64,000 bases of DNA from Thuidium tamariscinum (lineage: Eukaryota > Streptophyta > Bryopsida > Hypnales > Thuidiaceae): assembly GCA_947034885.2 (NCBI GenBank), contig OX344749.2:54093682-54157681 (forward strand). Reading direction: 5' to 3'. Under the pieces are notes generated by a model that saw only the letters and a list, made by a program, of their open reading frames with translations, searched no databases and had not been told where the DNA came from. Shown here one piece after another: positions 1-11,840 of the stretch (positions are counted from its first letter, which is position 1; every line of letters begins with the position of its first letter). A program made the translations under genes and the position numbers.

Positions 1-980
1 GCCATCTTCCTTTCTACATGATCAAGTTGTCATCATAATAGAGTTGACGAGGATGTCATATGTAGCTAAATCAACCTTGGAAATTGAGGGATCAATAGAA
101 ATCTCAAACTTTTGAGGTTGTCTAGCAATGGAAGAGGCAAATAATTAAACCAACAATAAATCCTTGAACATCAAAGTCTACAAATCAAAATCAAATTCAA
201 ATTAGATGGTACATTTGAAATCAAAATAAATGCAATAACAATTGAATCAAAGCTAAAAATTAAAAATTAAAATTACTACCTACAAATTTGGATGGGTTCA
301 TAGGATTTGTCAAATGTAAGCAATTTATAATAGTCCACTCATTTTTGATCTTCAATAGACTTATAGTTCTTGAAGAATCCATCTACTTCTCTTTTCAATG
401 TAGAACTATCAAGATAAAATAGAAGAAATGCTCCATCATCATAAAGATAGGTAAGAGAGAAAGCCATCATCACATAGAGAAAACTTGGAATGCTAGCATT
501 CCAATGTAGAAATTGAGATGGTAGATTTGAAACCCCTAGAACTAGAAGACTATCTAGATATTTTGCAATGATGAGGTCCACAACTAGTCTCTTTTGTATT
601 TTTCTATCAAAAAAGAACTCTTTGCCTTCACCAACCTACAAAGATAAATTTCAAAAATGTTAATTCATAATAAAAGATGTTAAAGTCATAAAATAAAATA
701 AATGAGAAGATGTAAATTATTTAGAACATGTAAAATTTCATAACAATAAAAATGAAATTTTAAAAAAAATAGAGAAAATGAACTCAATTTTGAGAGAAAA
801 GCCACAATGTCATCATATGGTACACCAAATGTACCATTCTTAAACTTCTTCACTTCAACAATTTTAACAAAAAAATCATTCAAGATTAGATGAAGAGATG
901 TATGATTGGTAGGCAAAGGAGTTAAAGTACTCATTATACTTTTAAGCTTAGAAGGTAGTTCAAAGGTAGAAGTGGAGGTT
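1..980 (-). repeat. Left arm of a large inverted repeat (at least 980 bp)
   Basis: The reverse complement of this segment is found at 5363-6342; paired positions sum to 6343. Every segment compared, including two predicted peptides of 80 and 82 residues, is identical between the arms. Homology stops abruptly at 980/5363. The left limit is cut by the window edge, so the arm may be longer. The arm carries the same decayed methyltransferase-like coding fragment as the right arm, in reverse. The central 4.38 kb holds an old LTR-like copy with nested insertions, which is much more diverged than the arms. Confidence 0.9.
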
Positions 981-1430
981 TAAAGTTAAAAAAGAAGGTT
1001 TGGTGATGAGAAGGTTCTTGAGAGTGTTTTGAACTGGTACATTTTCACTAGAATGATCATGTGCGACTATTGTAATTCTTGTAGTTTATACTTGAATTCT
1101 TGGATATTTTTCACAAGTCTTTTATAGATTTTAGTTCAATTATTGAAAGAGAGGTATAAAAATAGGGTTATGAGTTTCTTGTAACAGGCTCCACCAAAGT
1201 ATTGAAGAAACATCTTAGAAGGTGGAAAAGTCTTTAGTCTAGTGATTTTCATCCAATCAAGCCTTAGAAGTGTGATTAAGAGAATAATTAGCAATTCTAA
1301 GAGATGTAAGGATGTTAGAGTTAGCAAGTCTGAGTATTCATCTATGTAAAATCAACCTTTTATGGATGCACGACATACAAGCTAAGCCAACAAAGTCTGT
1401 TTTAGGTCTAGAAAGTCTACAAGAGTCTAA
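981..1430. other. Intergenic spacer inside the inverted repeat
   Basis: AT-rich sequence with no supported gene. A short 63-codon frame on the minus strand (1136-1327) has low-complexity leucine-rich content and no recognisable motif. This stretch lies between the left inverted-repeat arm and the first detectable homology to the LTR-like family and may include the true start of that copy. Confidence 0.4.
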
Positions 1431-2638
1431 ATTCAATTTCAATGAAAATTGAGTTTACAAGTAAAAAATTGTATAGGTAGCTTTGAAATTTGGAGTATTA
1501 GAACAATTAAGATGGTAGAATTGAAAATTGGAGCCTATAAAGAGGTGTTTCAAGGGTAAAAGCATTGCAAGAGCTATAAAAAATCAACCAATTGTCTAAG
1601 ATTCCTAGGTAATGAGAATTAAAATTATCCAATTAGGCAAAAAAATTCCAAATTATTAAAATTAGACAAGTGCAAGTGAATGTGGAGCTTACTCTTAGAA
1701 TCTAGAAGTGTCATAGATTTTATCTAATTTTTTTAGATTTTTTCAAAATTCCACGTTGATTCCATAGGAAGTCAACCGCAGACAAACATAATCGTAAATT
1801 TTTAGAAATTACATATGTTGTGGTAAAATCTCATTAAAAATTATATTAGGGTTTTGTGTGCTAAATAAGTGCCAAGTCAATTTTGAACACATTCCAATAT
1901 TTTCAACTACCTGAACCAGTATTGACATCAAATTTCATGAGAATTTACAACTTGACAGCGAGTTGAATGGTGTACTAAGGGTTAACGATATTTGATTGGA
2001 AAGAATGAAGAGTTATTGCTTAGCTGCAAAGACATTCCTAACAACCCTGGCTTAATAGATTCATCAAAGAGTACAAACTTCAAAAGTTAGATTTTTGACT
2101 TTTAATTGAAGTTATTGTAATTCAGATTTGTGCTTATAAATGGCTTAGGAGTCACGGGTAAAGGGTCATGAAGACTAATTGGGATATTTTGAAGACAATG
2201 GCATAATTGGTTTTCTGTTTCAAATTATTCCCTAAAATATAGAGAGGGTCAACTCTTAATTTGTCTTTTTAATCGTTAATTGTGGTTAATTAGGAGTGAT
2301 TTCGGAAATTTCTTTTCGAAATTCAAAGATTGGATTTGGTCAAGATTTCTTTCTTACGTAAAAAACCAACTTTGAACTAAAGAAAGACAATTTCAAAATG
2401 ACTTTTGGTTAATTTGCAAAATATCTAAGTAGATTAGGGTTAGTTTCAAAATGTCTTGGGTTAAAGAATCTTGGATTTGATTTGGCCAAGATTTATTAAC
2501 TAAGTAGGGAGAGTTCTAGAGTTTTCAACCATTAAACAAGTATTAATTTGAAATTACAATTAGGATAGTTTAGAAAATATTTAGAGGAAAATAACAAAGT
2601 ATTTTCACTAACAACTTACCTTAGAAGGCCCAAAAACA

Positions 2639-2655
2639 AGTATATAAGGGCCCCC
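2639..2655 (+). promoter_or_regulatory. TATA box of LTR-like copy a
   Basis: The sequence AGTATATAAGGGCCC is conserved with GGTATATAAGGGCCC on the minus strand near 62799 in copy d, followed in both by a CCTCGAGGTT/CCTTCGAGGTT stretch. Conservation between diverged copies suggests a real core promoter just upstream of the transcription start of the retroelement. Confidence 0.5.
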
Positions 2656-2916
2656 TTCGAGGTTGTCAGTATCCTCATTTCTTGCATACCAACACTTTGT
2701 TTTCTTTTCCTTTGTTTTGTGGTACGGAGGTGGTCAAAGCTTTTCTTGAACCCAAATTTTGACGAAAGTTTTTTTGTTTACTTGTTGAATTTTGAAGGCA
2801 TAGGGTCCCTTCATTTGATTTTTATTTCTTTTGTTTTTTTAGAAGCTTGACTTCAAATTCTTGTTTGGCTACTACCTTGTAGAAATTTTAAGATTTTAGT
2901 GCCAAAATTTGGTTAA

Positions 2917-3658
2917 CCCCTAAATCCCTAAGGTGCATTTTTTGGCATTATAAACTTTTTGAGCAACTCACTACGAATGGAGTTTGTTTGTTTTTTCTTT
3001 GAAATTTTTAAGCAAGATGTGTCCAAGAAGTAGCTTTAAGGCCCAACAATTTTCATAACTTTTGAGTTTTTGGTTAAAAAAATTATGGCATGATATGTCG
3101 TTTTCTTTACTCGGAAGGCAGCTCAGGCAGCTGAAAAAACTTCTTTAAAAGAATTTTTTTTTCAAAAGTGAAATTTCAAATTGGTTTCTTAGATTTCTAC
3201 AGACATGAGAAGCTTTGTTTCATTCCACTTGGATTAAGGAATCAAAAGTTATGAGCAATTTTAGTTTGCAGGTAGGTATGGTTTTCAAAAATTCCATACG
3301 TACTCACAAACTAAAATTGCTCATAAATTTTAATTCCTTAATCCAAATGGAATGAAATAAAGCTTTCTATGTCTGTAAAGACCTAAAAAATCAATTTGAA
3401 ATTTTACTTTTGAAAAAAAAAAAAATTTTAAAGAAGTTTTTTTGAGCTACCTGGGCTGCCTTTCGAGTAAGAAAACGACATATCATGCCATAATTTTTTA
3501 ACCACAAAGTCAAAAGTTACAAAAATTGTTAGGCCTTAAAGCTATTCTTCAGGCACATACTCTGTAAAAATTTCAAAGAAAAAAAAAAACAACTTCATTT
3601 GTAGTGAGCTGCCCAAAAAATTTATAATGCTAAAAAATGTACCTCAGGGCTTTAGGGG
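2917..3658. mobile_element. TTAA-flanked foldback element (element A)
   Basis: An almost fully palindromic 742-bp unit, with arms of about 370 bp folding around position 3287 (loop near TTTTCAAAAA). The ends read CCCCTAAATCCCTAAGG on the left and, inverted, CCCCTAAAGCCCTGAGG on the right. TTAA lies immediately outside both ends (2913-2916 and 3659-3662). TTAA target duplication and CCC-starting termini are the hallmark of the piggyBac superfamily. No transposase is present, so this would be a non-autonomous foldback derivative. Superfamily assignment is inference from ends and target site only. Confidence 0.65.
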
Positions 3659-3662
3659 TTAA

Positions 3663-4627
3663 CCCCTCATCGCCGGAAGTCCAACTGTGCTTAAAAACTG
3701 CTTAGTTTTCAAGCTGCATAAGTCTATATGAGACTAAGCTATGAAGATCTTAACCGTACAATCTCGTAGTGTGAATGTTGTAGATGACGTGGTTAAAATT
3801 TGAAGTCATTTGACCGCATAGATTGAAAGATTATAATGTTTAGTGTTGAAAAAAATGCTGAAAATGTTCTGAAAACATATTTGAAGGTCAAATTTGATTT
3901 CTAAACCTACTCAAATGTAAAAACTTTGAACTAGAAAGTGCTTCAAAATGAACATATAAACACATTGGTGAAAAAATATTTCATTGAATTGACTCATTGT
4001 GTTTGCAAAATGACTTTGAAATGTCAAAAAAATAACAAAAAAGTGTGCAAAAAACACATCTACAACTGAACCTCCTTCTACTAAAATGCCTCTCAAACAC
4101 TCTTAACTTCTTGGATTTATATGAAATTTTAGCCACACAAACTAGATTGGAATGCAAAACTTTTCCAAAAAAGATTATTTGAAACTAATACTGTATGAGG
4201 AAGAAAGAAGCCGCTGAAGTTCACTGTAATCCAAAAATGTTAGGTTTTTTAACTTTGAATTGCTTCCAAGCATTCAAAACAAGTTGGATTGCCTTGAAAA
4301 TTTGATCACAATAACTAGACTTGTAGAGGACTGTAACCCAATAAATTTTATTGAAAAAAAACATTGTATAAAGGAGATACAAGCGTTCAAAGTTGCAGCC
4401 ATCAACTGCAGTAGTGAACTCAAATTGAACCTGTGAACTTCGATTGGCTCCCAAATCATCTGTATATCTTGGATTGATTTGAAAATTTTACCACACAAAC
4501 TAGAATAGTATGCGCAACTTTTCCAATAATTTTTATTGAATTTGGACTTCAGATGCAAAAGTTATAGCAATTTCAATCGGACTGCCAGGCTGTGAGGACA
4601 CTTTTTGTCCCCTGCGGCGATGAGGGG
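3663..4627. mobile_element. TTAA-flanked non-autonomous element (element B)
   Basis: A 965-bp unit with 13-bp terminal inverted repeats CCCCTCATCGCCG / CGGCGATGAGGGG, flanked by TTAA at 3659-3662 and 4628-4631. It shares its left TTAA with element A, so the two lie back to back. A diverged relative is at 45058-45989: both contain a CATAGATTG..AGA block and an AGGTCAAATTTGATTT block and end with a GGACACTTT stretch. Small minus-strand frames (3911-4096, 4221-4558) are not convincing genes. Probably a piggyBac-type MITE. Confidence 0.65.
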
Positions 4628-4718
4628 TTAAACATTGTCATGTGTACCTCTTTTGGCTTTTAAATTTTAAAATACTAAGTTTTAATGAATTTTTTTAATA
4701 TTTAGTGCCAAAGTTTGG

Positions 4719-4722
4719 TTAA
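4719..4722. other. Unoccupied TTAA target site resembling the A/B insertion site
   Basis: The context GCCAAAGTTTGGTTAAACAC, followed by ATGTGTACCTC, closely matches the join of the left flank of element A (GCCAAAATTTGGTTAA) with the right flank of element B (TTAAACATTGTCATGTGTAC). It acts as a local empty site for that insertion. Confidence 0.55.
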
Positions 4723-5362
4723 ACACTATCATGTGTACCTCTTTTTGCAATCAAAATTCACAAAATATTAAATTATGTCTATTATACCTTAAGATGCACC
4801 CAACACAGTGGAGCTTTGATTTTGTTAGGAGTAATTCTTCACTTCAAATTTTACACTTACAACCATAGTTTCAATTGGAACAATCAAAATTGGGAACCTT
4901 TTAATTGTAAACCTTTTAATTGTGAACAACTAAGCCTATTGGATACTTAAATTATTACATTTAAATTTCACCTTCTTCATTTGGTTGACTTCATTTCAAT
5001 GGTAGGATTAGTGGATATCAAACACAAAGACAGGACATTATCCTCTAGGAAGGTATGACCCCTAGCATCTTTAATAGGGAGTTTTAACTTTCGACTCACT
5101 GCTCTATCTCTCTACACATTTTGTGACTAAGACCTTCCTCGGCTCAAGAATGTCTATTTCAATGGTGTCAGCGAACAAATGAGAGTCTTAATCGTCGTAC
5201 GACTAAAGGGGCTGCCAATGCCACCTTCTTCAATGATTCCTTTAGAAAAGTCTACGGAAACCGACACCACATTTGTGGCTTTAAACAACAAATAACAATT
5301 GGACACAAAAACTATTTTGTAGCTCAACATAGGATATCTTCTATTCTTGTGATTTTGGTACC

Positions 5363-6342
5363 AACCTCCACTTCTACCTTTGAACTACCTTCTAAGCTTA
5401 AAAGTATAATGAGTACTTTAACTCCTTTGCCTACCAATCATACATCTCTTCATCTAATCTTGAATGATTTTTTTGTTAAAATTGTTGAAGTGAAGAAGTT
5501 TAAGAATGGTACATTTGGTGTACCATATGATGACATTGTGGCTTTTCTCTCAAAATTGAGTTCATTTTCTCTATTTTTTTTAAAATTTCATTTTTATTGT
5601 TATGAAATTTTACATGTTCTAAATAATTTACATCTTCTCATTTATTTTATTTTATGACTTTAACATCTTTTATTATGAATTAACATTTTTGAAATTTATC
5701 TTTGTAGGTTGGTGAAGGCAAAGAGTTCTTTTTTGATAGAAAAATACAAAAGAGACTAGTTGTGGACCTCATCATTGCAAAATATCTAGATAGTCTTCTA
5801 GTTCTAGGGGTTTCAAATCTACCATCTCAATTTCTACATTGGAATGCTAGCATTCCAAGTTTTCTCTATGTGATGATGGCTTTCTCTCTTACCTATCTTT
5901 ATGATGATGGAGCATTTCTTCTATTTTATCTTGATAGTTCTACATTGAAAAGAGAAGTAGATGGATTCTTCAAGAACTATAAGTCTATTGAAGATCAAAA
6001 ATGAGTGGACTATTATAAATTGCTTACATTTGACAAATCCTATGAACCCATCCAAATTTGTAGGTAGTAATTTTAATTTTTAATTTTTAGCTTTGATTCA
6101 ATTGTTATTGCATTTATTTTGATTTCAAATGTACCATCTAATTTGAATTTGATTTTGATTTGTAGACTTTGATGTTCAAGGATTTATTGTTGGTTTAATT
6201 ATTTGCCTCTTCCATTGCTAGACAACCTCAAAAGTTTGAGATTTCTATTGATCCCTCAATTTCCAAGGTTGATTTAGCTACATATGACATCCTCGTCAAC
6301 TCTATTATGATGACAACTTGATCATGTAGAAAGGAAGATGGC
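5363..6342 (+). repeat. Right arm of the large inverted repeat
   Basis: Reverse complement of 1-980. Beyond 6342 the sequence continues with coding-like sequence (see the pseudogene at 5402-6472), so the right arm may end here only because the left arm is cut by the window edge. The absence of visible differences between arms separated by 4.38 kb of much older, diverged sequence implies a recent duplication, a gene-conversion tract or an assembly artefact. Confidence 0.9.
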
Positions 6343-6472
6343 AAGCCATGGAGGGGTGCTAAGGAAAAGTTTGAGGTTCTAATGAAGCTTTTTGTTTTTA
6401 ACTTAATCCCTACAAGTGGTATTGTAGCAAATATGGCTGCCTTTGTAGGAATTATAATCTACAATATTGAAT
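5402..6472 (+). pseudogene. Decayed methyltransferase-like transposon ORF (tentative)
   Basis: Coding-like blocks are broken by intron-like AT-rich gaps and stops. Block 1 (5409-5570) includes GVPYDDIVAF. Block 2 (about 5705-6004) includes SQFLHWNASIPSFLY and YLYDDGAFLLFY. Block 3 (6220-6321) ends in TGA. Block 4 (6330-6472) includes GKPWRGAKEKFEVLMKLF and then PTSGIVANMAAFVG. The order 'acidic-DG-hydrophobic strand' followed by 'PWRG-x-x-EK ... P-x-G-x-V ... A-x-x-G' resembles permuted N6/N4 DNA-methylase folds, with the glycine loop at the end. The DPPY/DPPW catalytic motif was not found. Function is inferred from pattern only. The first three blocks are duplicated in reverse in the left arm. 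Confidence 0.3.
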
Positions 6473-9400
6473 AATTATTTTTTCCATTTTGTGATTTGAT
6501 TGTTTTTATTTATCCTTCAATTTTGATGTTGTTATCATGTCAATATTGTGTCTTATTCAAGTTCTTCCATGAGAGCAACTCATTCATCTAATTGCCAAGC
6601 TCTTTGATGAGATATTGAATCCATTACAAACACCTACAACCATCTCCAAGACTCTTGATTCTACTACCACGGGCGATGGTATGGAGATTGATGATGACAC
6701 TTCAACTGAAGATGTTGAACTACTTGACTTATGTGAGTAAGTTTTCTTTTTCTTTTTCTTTTTCAACAACTTCAATTCAAAATTATATCCTTGATATTCT
6801 AATTTGTTACTACATACTCAAATATATGGTTTGTTGTTTGCAGTTGGATGAGTCTATCATGTAGATAAACTTTGTTTTCTTTTATCAATATCTTGGATTT
6901 TTTAGAAGTCCTGCCCTGAGTCCTTGGGGCTTGCCTATGTATGCCAAAGATTTAGCTTTAGCTTATGCTAATGCTTCATCTAATTCATCTTCAATCTCTC
7001 TATGACCTCATAGATCTTATGATCCTAGATTATGTTCTTATTTTGAATTGAATGCATTTGAATTAGATGATATTTGAGTTTGAATTTATGATTTCATATT
7101 TGATTTCTATTTACTTTATTTTCAAATTGAATCTAACTATGCATAATGTGGCAACAATCCCATTTGATGGCCTAAGACTTCACTCTAATTATGCCCAAAT
7201 TGAACAATAAATTACAAATCTTGAATTACACCACACCATTAGACTTTGTAAAATTCTACATAGTACACTTTAGCTTGGAATTCAATTAAACTACTAGCAT
7301 TGGATTTGTTTTTAGAAGAAAAAAACTTAACTAAGATAGTCCAAAAAAATAAAACCAACATAGTCCAAAAATAAAGGCATTGACTAGAAAAATGGTTGTT
7401 TAATTCATTCTAGGTTAATACATATATTTAGTAGATGATATATGACTATTGTGTATATTTCAAATATTTAATATCCAAAATTTAAAGCATTGCTATAAAA
7501 ATAAAATAAAATAAAATAAGTGGACCATTTTCATTATTTAAATTTATATTAAGGCCAAAAATTAAGACTACATTTATCCTTTAATCATAAGCTCAAAACC
7601 ATTGTTCATGTTCAAATGCTTGTAAAATTTTGCCTATCACCAAATTTGTATTCAACCTCTACAACCCATGTTTTTTGCCCCTTCTAATTTTAACTTGATA
7701 AATATCCCCCTTAAATAATGGTGTAATGATGCATTGTATTTTTCATATATGTCTTTGTTGTGAGATATCCTAGACTACTATATACACCTATTTTCATCAT
7801 CATATATTGCTTACAAAATACCTCCTATTTTATAATATTCCAATCTAAAAAAAATATTGATTTAGTTTTGGGGAACAAAATCACATAGTAACATATTCAT
7901 TTGTTGTTCATTTGGACTATAGATCCTTGCATTTAATTCCAAGGTCATAGGTCCCTAACAGATTTAAGAATCCTACATGGGTAAAAAAATGGAGGCTCGC
8001 AAGCTTACACTTACAAGCTCACAAACTAGTATTCCCGCTTTGAAATGGCCATCCATTGCCCTCAAATATGTTCTAATGGACAATTGTGATATTATTTCTA
8101 GACAAACATACATAATATGTTGAGCTTTTCACTCAATTTGATTGAATAGTCGTAAAATTATAAAGTCAAATGTATTTTTGGTCTCAAACTAGGCAACAAA
8201 AATATGTTATTTTGGTTAATTTTCAAAACTCAATAGTATAATCATATAGCTAAATCATTGAAGTATATTTGTATTAAAATTTCAAAATGATTGTAAGATA
8301 TCCACCTTCAAAGTTTGAGAAATAGTTTTCATTTTTTACTTTGCACTTGCATAGTTCACCATTTAAATTTTTTGGGCAAAATGTATGTATCCCACAAGTT
8401 GTTTAAGTAGATGAGTTACTTTGAAATTCAATTGAAAATGCATGAAAGAAATTCAAGAAAAGAAAACTCAGCTTAAGCTACCCAACTTACTTAGGTTGAA
8501 AACAAAAAGACTATATTAGACCTAATAGTTTTATAACCAATAATCCAAATTCTATGAATTTGTACAATTGCATTAATAACAATCCTTCAGTATAGCAATG
8601 CACATAAATCTAAACTTAGGGATTAAAACTATAAAGAAGATTTTTAAATTACTTGAATTAGACTCTAAATTTAGAATATTATTATTAGAAGTGTATTAAT
8701 TTTTTCTCTCTAATGTAGACAAGTAATAATTTATATTTGTACATTGAATGATTAAAACATCCTTTAAACACCTCTATTGCAAGGTAAAGGAAAAAAGTCT
8801 TTCTATAACTTAGACTTGACTTAAGTTTATTTTCGTTGATATATGTCCTAATTTCAAATTTTCAAATATTTATTTTAACCCCTAAAATCTCCGGATCCTT
8901 ACTAGGCACTCTTAGTATTTGGGATATCCTTGTGTATCTCAATTTTTGCAATGATTTTCTAAAACATTTAAGAAAAGACAAAATTACTTTAGATTTATGG
9001 AAGAAATTTTTTTAATTCAATGGGTGCCTCCAAAAAAATTTAACCCATTTTAAGTCCCAAAAGAAAAAACCTTGTTTTTTTAAAAAATAAATTACAAAAT
9101 TTCTAATTTTTCAATTTTTCAATTTTTCCTAGAAAAGTGAATGTTTTCACCTATAAATGTAGCTTTGATTTTCTCTATTTAAACATGTAATGAAAAAATT
9201 ATAGGCAATTTTCTTTTTCGGCAATCTAAGCATTTTCATAGAAAAAATAATTTAGAGTGTTAATATTTGAATACCATTTTCATGGTTTCTAAGAAAAAAA
9301 TTTCAATAGGATTAAAGTTTCTTGTTAGAATGATCTCACTTTTGATGTTGTTGTGTATCAACTCCATCTTTAGAGCTAATAACCTTTAAAGTATTGAAGG

Positions 9401-9605
9401 ACATTTAGAGTGCATAATGTAAAATTGACACTTTTCAAGGATGAAATAGAAATGAAAAACTAAATTTTTCCAAAATTATTTTGTAAAATATGAACTAAAC
9501 TACTACAGGAATGTACAAACAAAATTCAAAAACTTTGATTGCATAGATTGGAAGATTATAACATGTGAAGTTAGAATTTAAAAAAAAAAATTATTCTAGA
9601 TCTTA
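6473..9605. other. Long AT-rich intergenic region
   Basis: No supported gene. It contains simple-sequence tracts, for example an AAAATA run near 7498-7520, and poly-A/poly-T stretches. Small ORFs at 6584-6864 overlap a CTTTTT microsatellite near 6742-6765 and look spurious. A short stretch near 9536-9580 (CATAGATTGGAAGATTATAA) resembles the interior of TTAA elements B and D, possibly a fragment. Confidence 0.5.
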
Positions 9606-9764
9606 TTGAAGAGGGCCAACAAACTATAGTTAACTCCTAAAGAGACAATGTTAAACTTTGCATGGTTCCCTTTTTGACATTTGTTGAAGAGGGCCAACAA
9701 ACTATAGTTAACTTCTCCTAAAGAAACAATATTAAACTATACATGGTTATCTTTTTGACATTTG
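9606..9764. repeat. Two-copy tandem repeat of about 78 bp
   Basis: The unit starts TTGAAGAGGGCCAACAAACT at 9606 and repeats at 9684. Each unit contains CTATAGTTAACT and ends with a CTTTTTGACATTTG block. The copies differ by a few substitutions and a small insertion. No coding potential is evident. Confidence 0.8.
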
Positions 9765-11840
9765 CATCTTGAATCATATAAATTACAAGACTCCCAAATT
9801 TCAAAATTAGAACTAGAGTTTTACACATGAAACCAAGACTCTAGGGAAGTTGAAGGCAACATATAATTTCATCCACATGCCGGATCCTAAAAAAAAATTA
9901 TATTCCTACAAAAAGAAACATGTTACATGTTACACCTATTGACAACAATTAGAAAACAACCATTAAAAGAAAGACTTCACGTGCATATACCCCAAATCGT
10001 TTCATCCTTACAGATTAGCGACAGCCAGCAGAGACGATGTCGTGACTTGCAACAGTTTTGAAAAGGGTTGGAGTACTCACAAAGCTCAACAACAATTGGA
10101 TTTAGGGTTAGTGGCAAAACCGGCAAATTGGTTGCAATTGCGCGCTCAAATTGAGGAGATTATCATTGTAGAACTTTGTTGGGATTGAAAAGAACAATTA
10201 GGAGTTACTGAATTTTTTCGAAGAAGCAAGTGCAAGCATCAGGCATTTGCGTCCGTACATGTTGGTGAATGCCCTCAGACCTTAGAAGTTTGAGCTCAGG
10301 GTTCTGAAATGCTATTGGAGAATTGACACGCTTAGGGTTTGCAGCATCTTGACTTTTGGACCCTGTCTGATATGTGTCGAGGATGAAAATATCAAAATAG
10401 AGCATTACTCTGTACATTCCAAAATATCGCAACTCAACTGGAACTCATTTTCTACTAGGAGTGATTGTTTGCGAGATGCGATATTTGTGCATTTCTTGGG
10501 TGAGTTCGGAGGAACATGAAATCTACCTAAGAAACCGCGTTTGGAAATTGACTTTTGCAGTTCTGGTTCAGTTGTGGTAGCTTGAATGCCTGCTTGAATT
10601 TTTTATCCTCTCCGGGCGATTTACAACTTCGCCAGAGGTTTATGGTTCAGTGCACCATGAGGCCGCAGTTCAAGCTTAGTGCTGTTCGCAAGCTTAGTGC
10701 TGTTCGATGAGAGGAATGGCCAAGATGCGAGGACACTTCAATCAAAATTGAGTTACATTCATGGTCATCCTTGTACCCTAACAAAACGGGTGGCCACACA
10801 CCAAACGGTAAGAAACATGCCAGTGCATTCACAGTAAGCGCATAGAAAGCCAATGTTGTAGCGTTTAGAGCATGTCCTACATACTGGAGCTGTTTCGCAG
10901 ATTCGAGTCAAAGTGCATGCGAAGGCAATTGAAGTTCTGTCATGCCCCAAAGTGGAAACAAGCAGCAGTCTTCAGTGCTTCTCTAGATGGTGCTCTTAGC
11001 ATTCTTTCTTTCTTCATGTTCCAAATCATTTGAGTAAATGCAAATTTAGAACATTAGAATCATGTCAGAAATCTATTCAGAGAAGCGTTGAAAACAAATA
11101 TTATCCTCATAAATCTTATTTGCACGAATCGCACTCCATAATCAAAACCCAAAGCATAAACTCCTGAAGCAAATCGAGAGCTAGATTCAAATTCACGACT
11201 GTTACAAACGCTACTCCGAAGTCATTTATAAGCAAACTCGCACAATGAGGGATTTGCACGTCAAACATAATGCCATCAAGCACACTGTCTGTATTCAAGG
11301 ATGTGAGCACCGCTGAGCTTGCTGTCAAGAGAAACTACGAAGGATTGAATCGGAAATTTACATCAAGAAGAGCCGCTGTCCTTCCTACAGCCTTCACAAA
11401 GCGCGCAATCTTTTAAGATACAAATGCTGAGCCAGAAAAGCCAGAAAGCCTACAAAACTCAAAGCTGTAAAATAACAAAGCTGGAGTCGGCGTGTCCACT
11501 TCTCAGTAACGAAAATGACCTAAACTAGCTGGCTTCTATATAAACATGCCCGATTGTCTACAATACACTTTGCCAAGCATCGACAACTTGTCGGAACCAG
11601 GCTGTAGTTGACTCGATCATATCTGGTAGAGGTAAACATACGTGCCCTTGCCCCTCCGCATGCTACGCAGCTTTGAAAGTTTCGGCTACCCATTTACAGC
11701 AACCTCCTGCATGATTGCCATCGCTCGCACTGTTGCACCAACAGTCAATATTGTAACAATGTTAGGCAGGGTACATGGTGAACGAAATGCTGCTAACAAG
11801 ATAGAATGAAGACTTTCCAACAAACGACTAACCAAGTGCC
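9765..11840. other. Intergenic region downstream of the TRB gene
   Basis: From about 10000 the composition becomes more GC-rich and gene-like, probably including the 3' UTR of the minus-strand TRB gene near its stop at 11841. An 18-bp unit is repeated exactly twice at 10671-10706 (CAAGCTTAGTGCTGTTCG). Short minus-strand frames at 10205-10432, 10647-10950 and 11116-11328 have no recognisable motifs, and I do not call them genes. Confidence 0.45.

Larger units (their letters stand above)
1431..4850 (+). mobile_element. Degenerate LTR-like copy (copy a), interrupted by two TTAA-flanked elements
   Basis: Aligns by eye over its whole length with the minus-strand sequence at 64000-62290. Shared blocks include a core around 1798-1875 (TAAAATCTCATTAAAAATTA, then AAATAAGTGCC), a TATA box in GTATATAAGGGCCCCC near 2641, and a terminal GGAGCTTTGA motif near 4811. 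Two younger elements (2917-3658 and 3663-4627) interrupt it, and homology resumes at 4628. The copy has no intact ORF. It is an old solo LTR or 5' fragment of a Ty3/gypsy-like element; the exact TG..CA ends and any primer-binding site could not be fixed. Confidence 0.6.
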
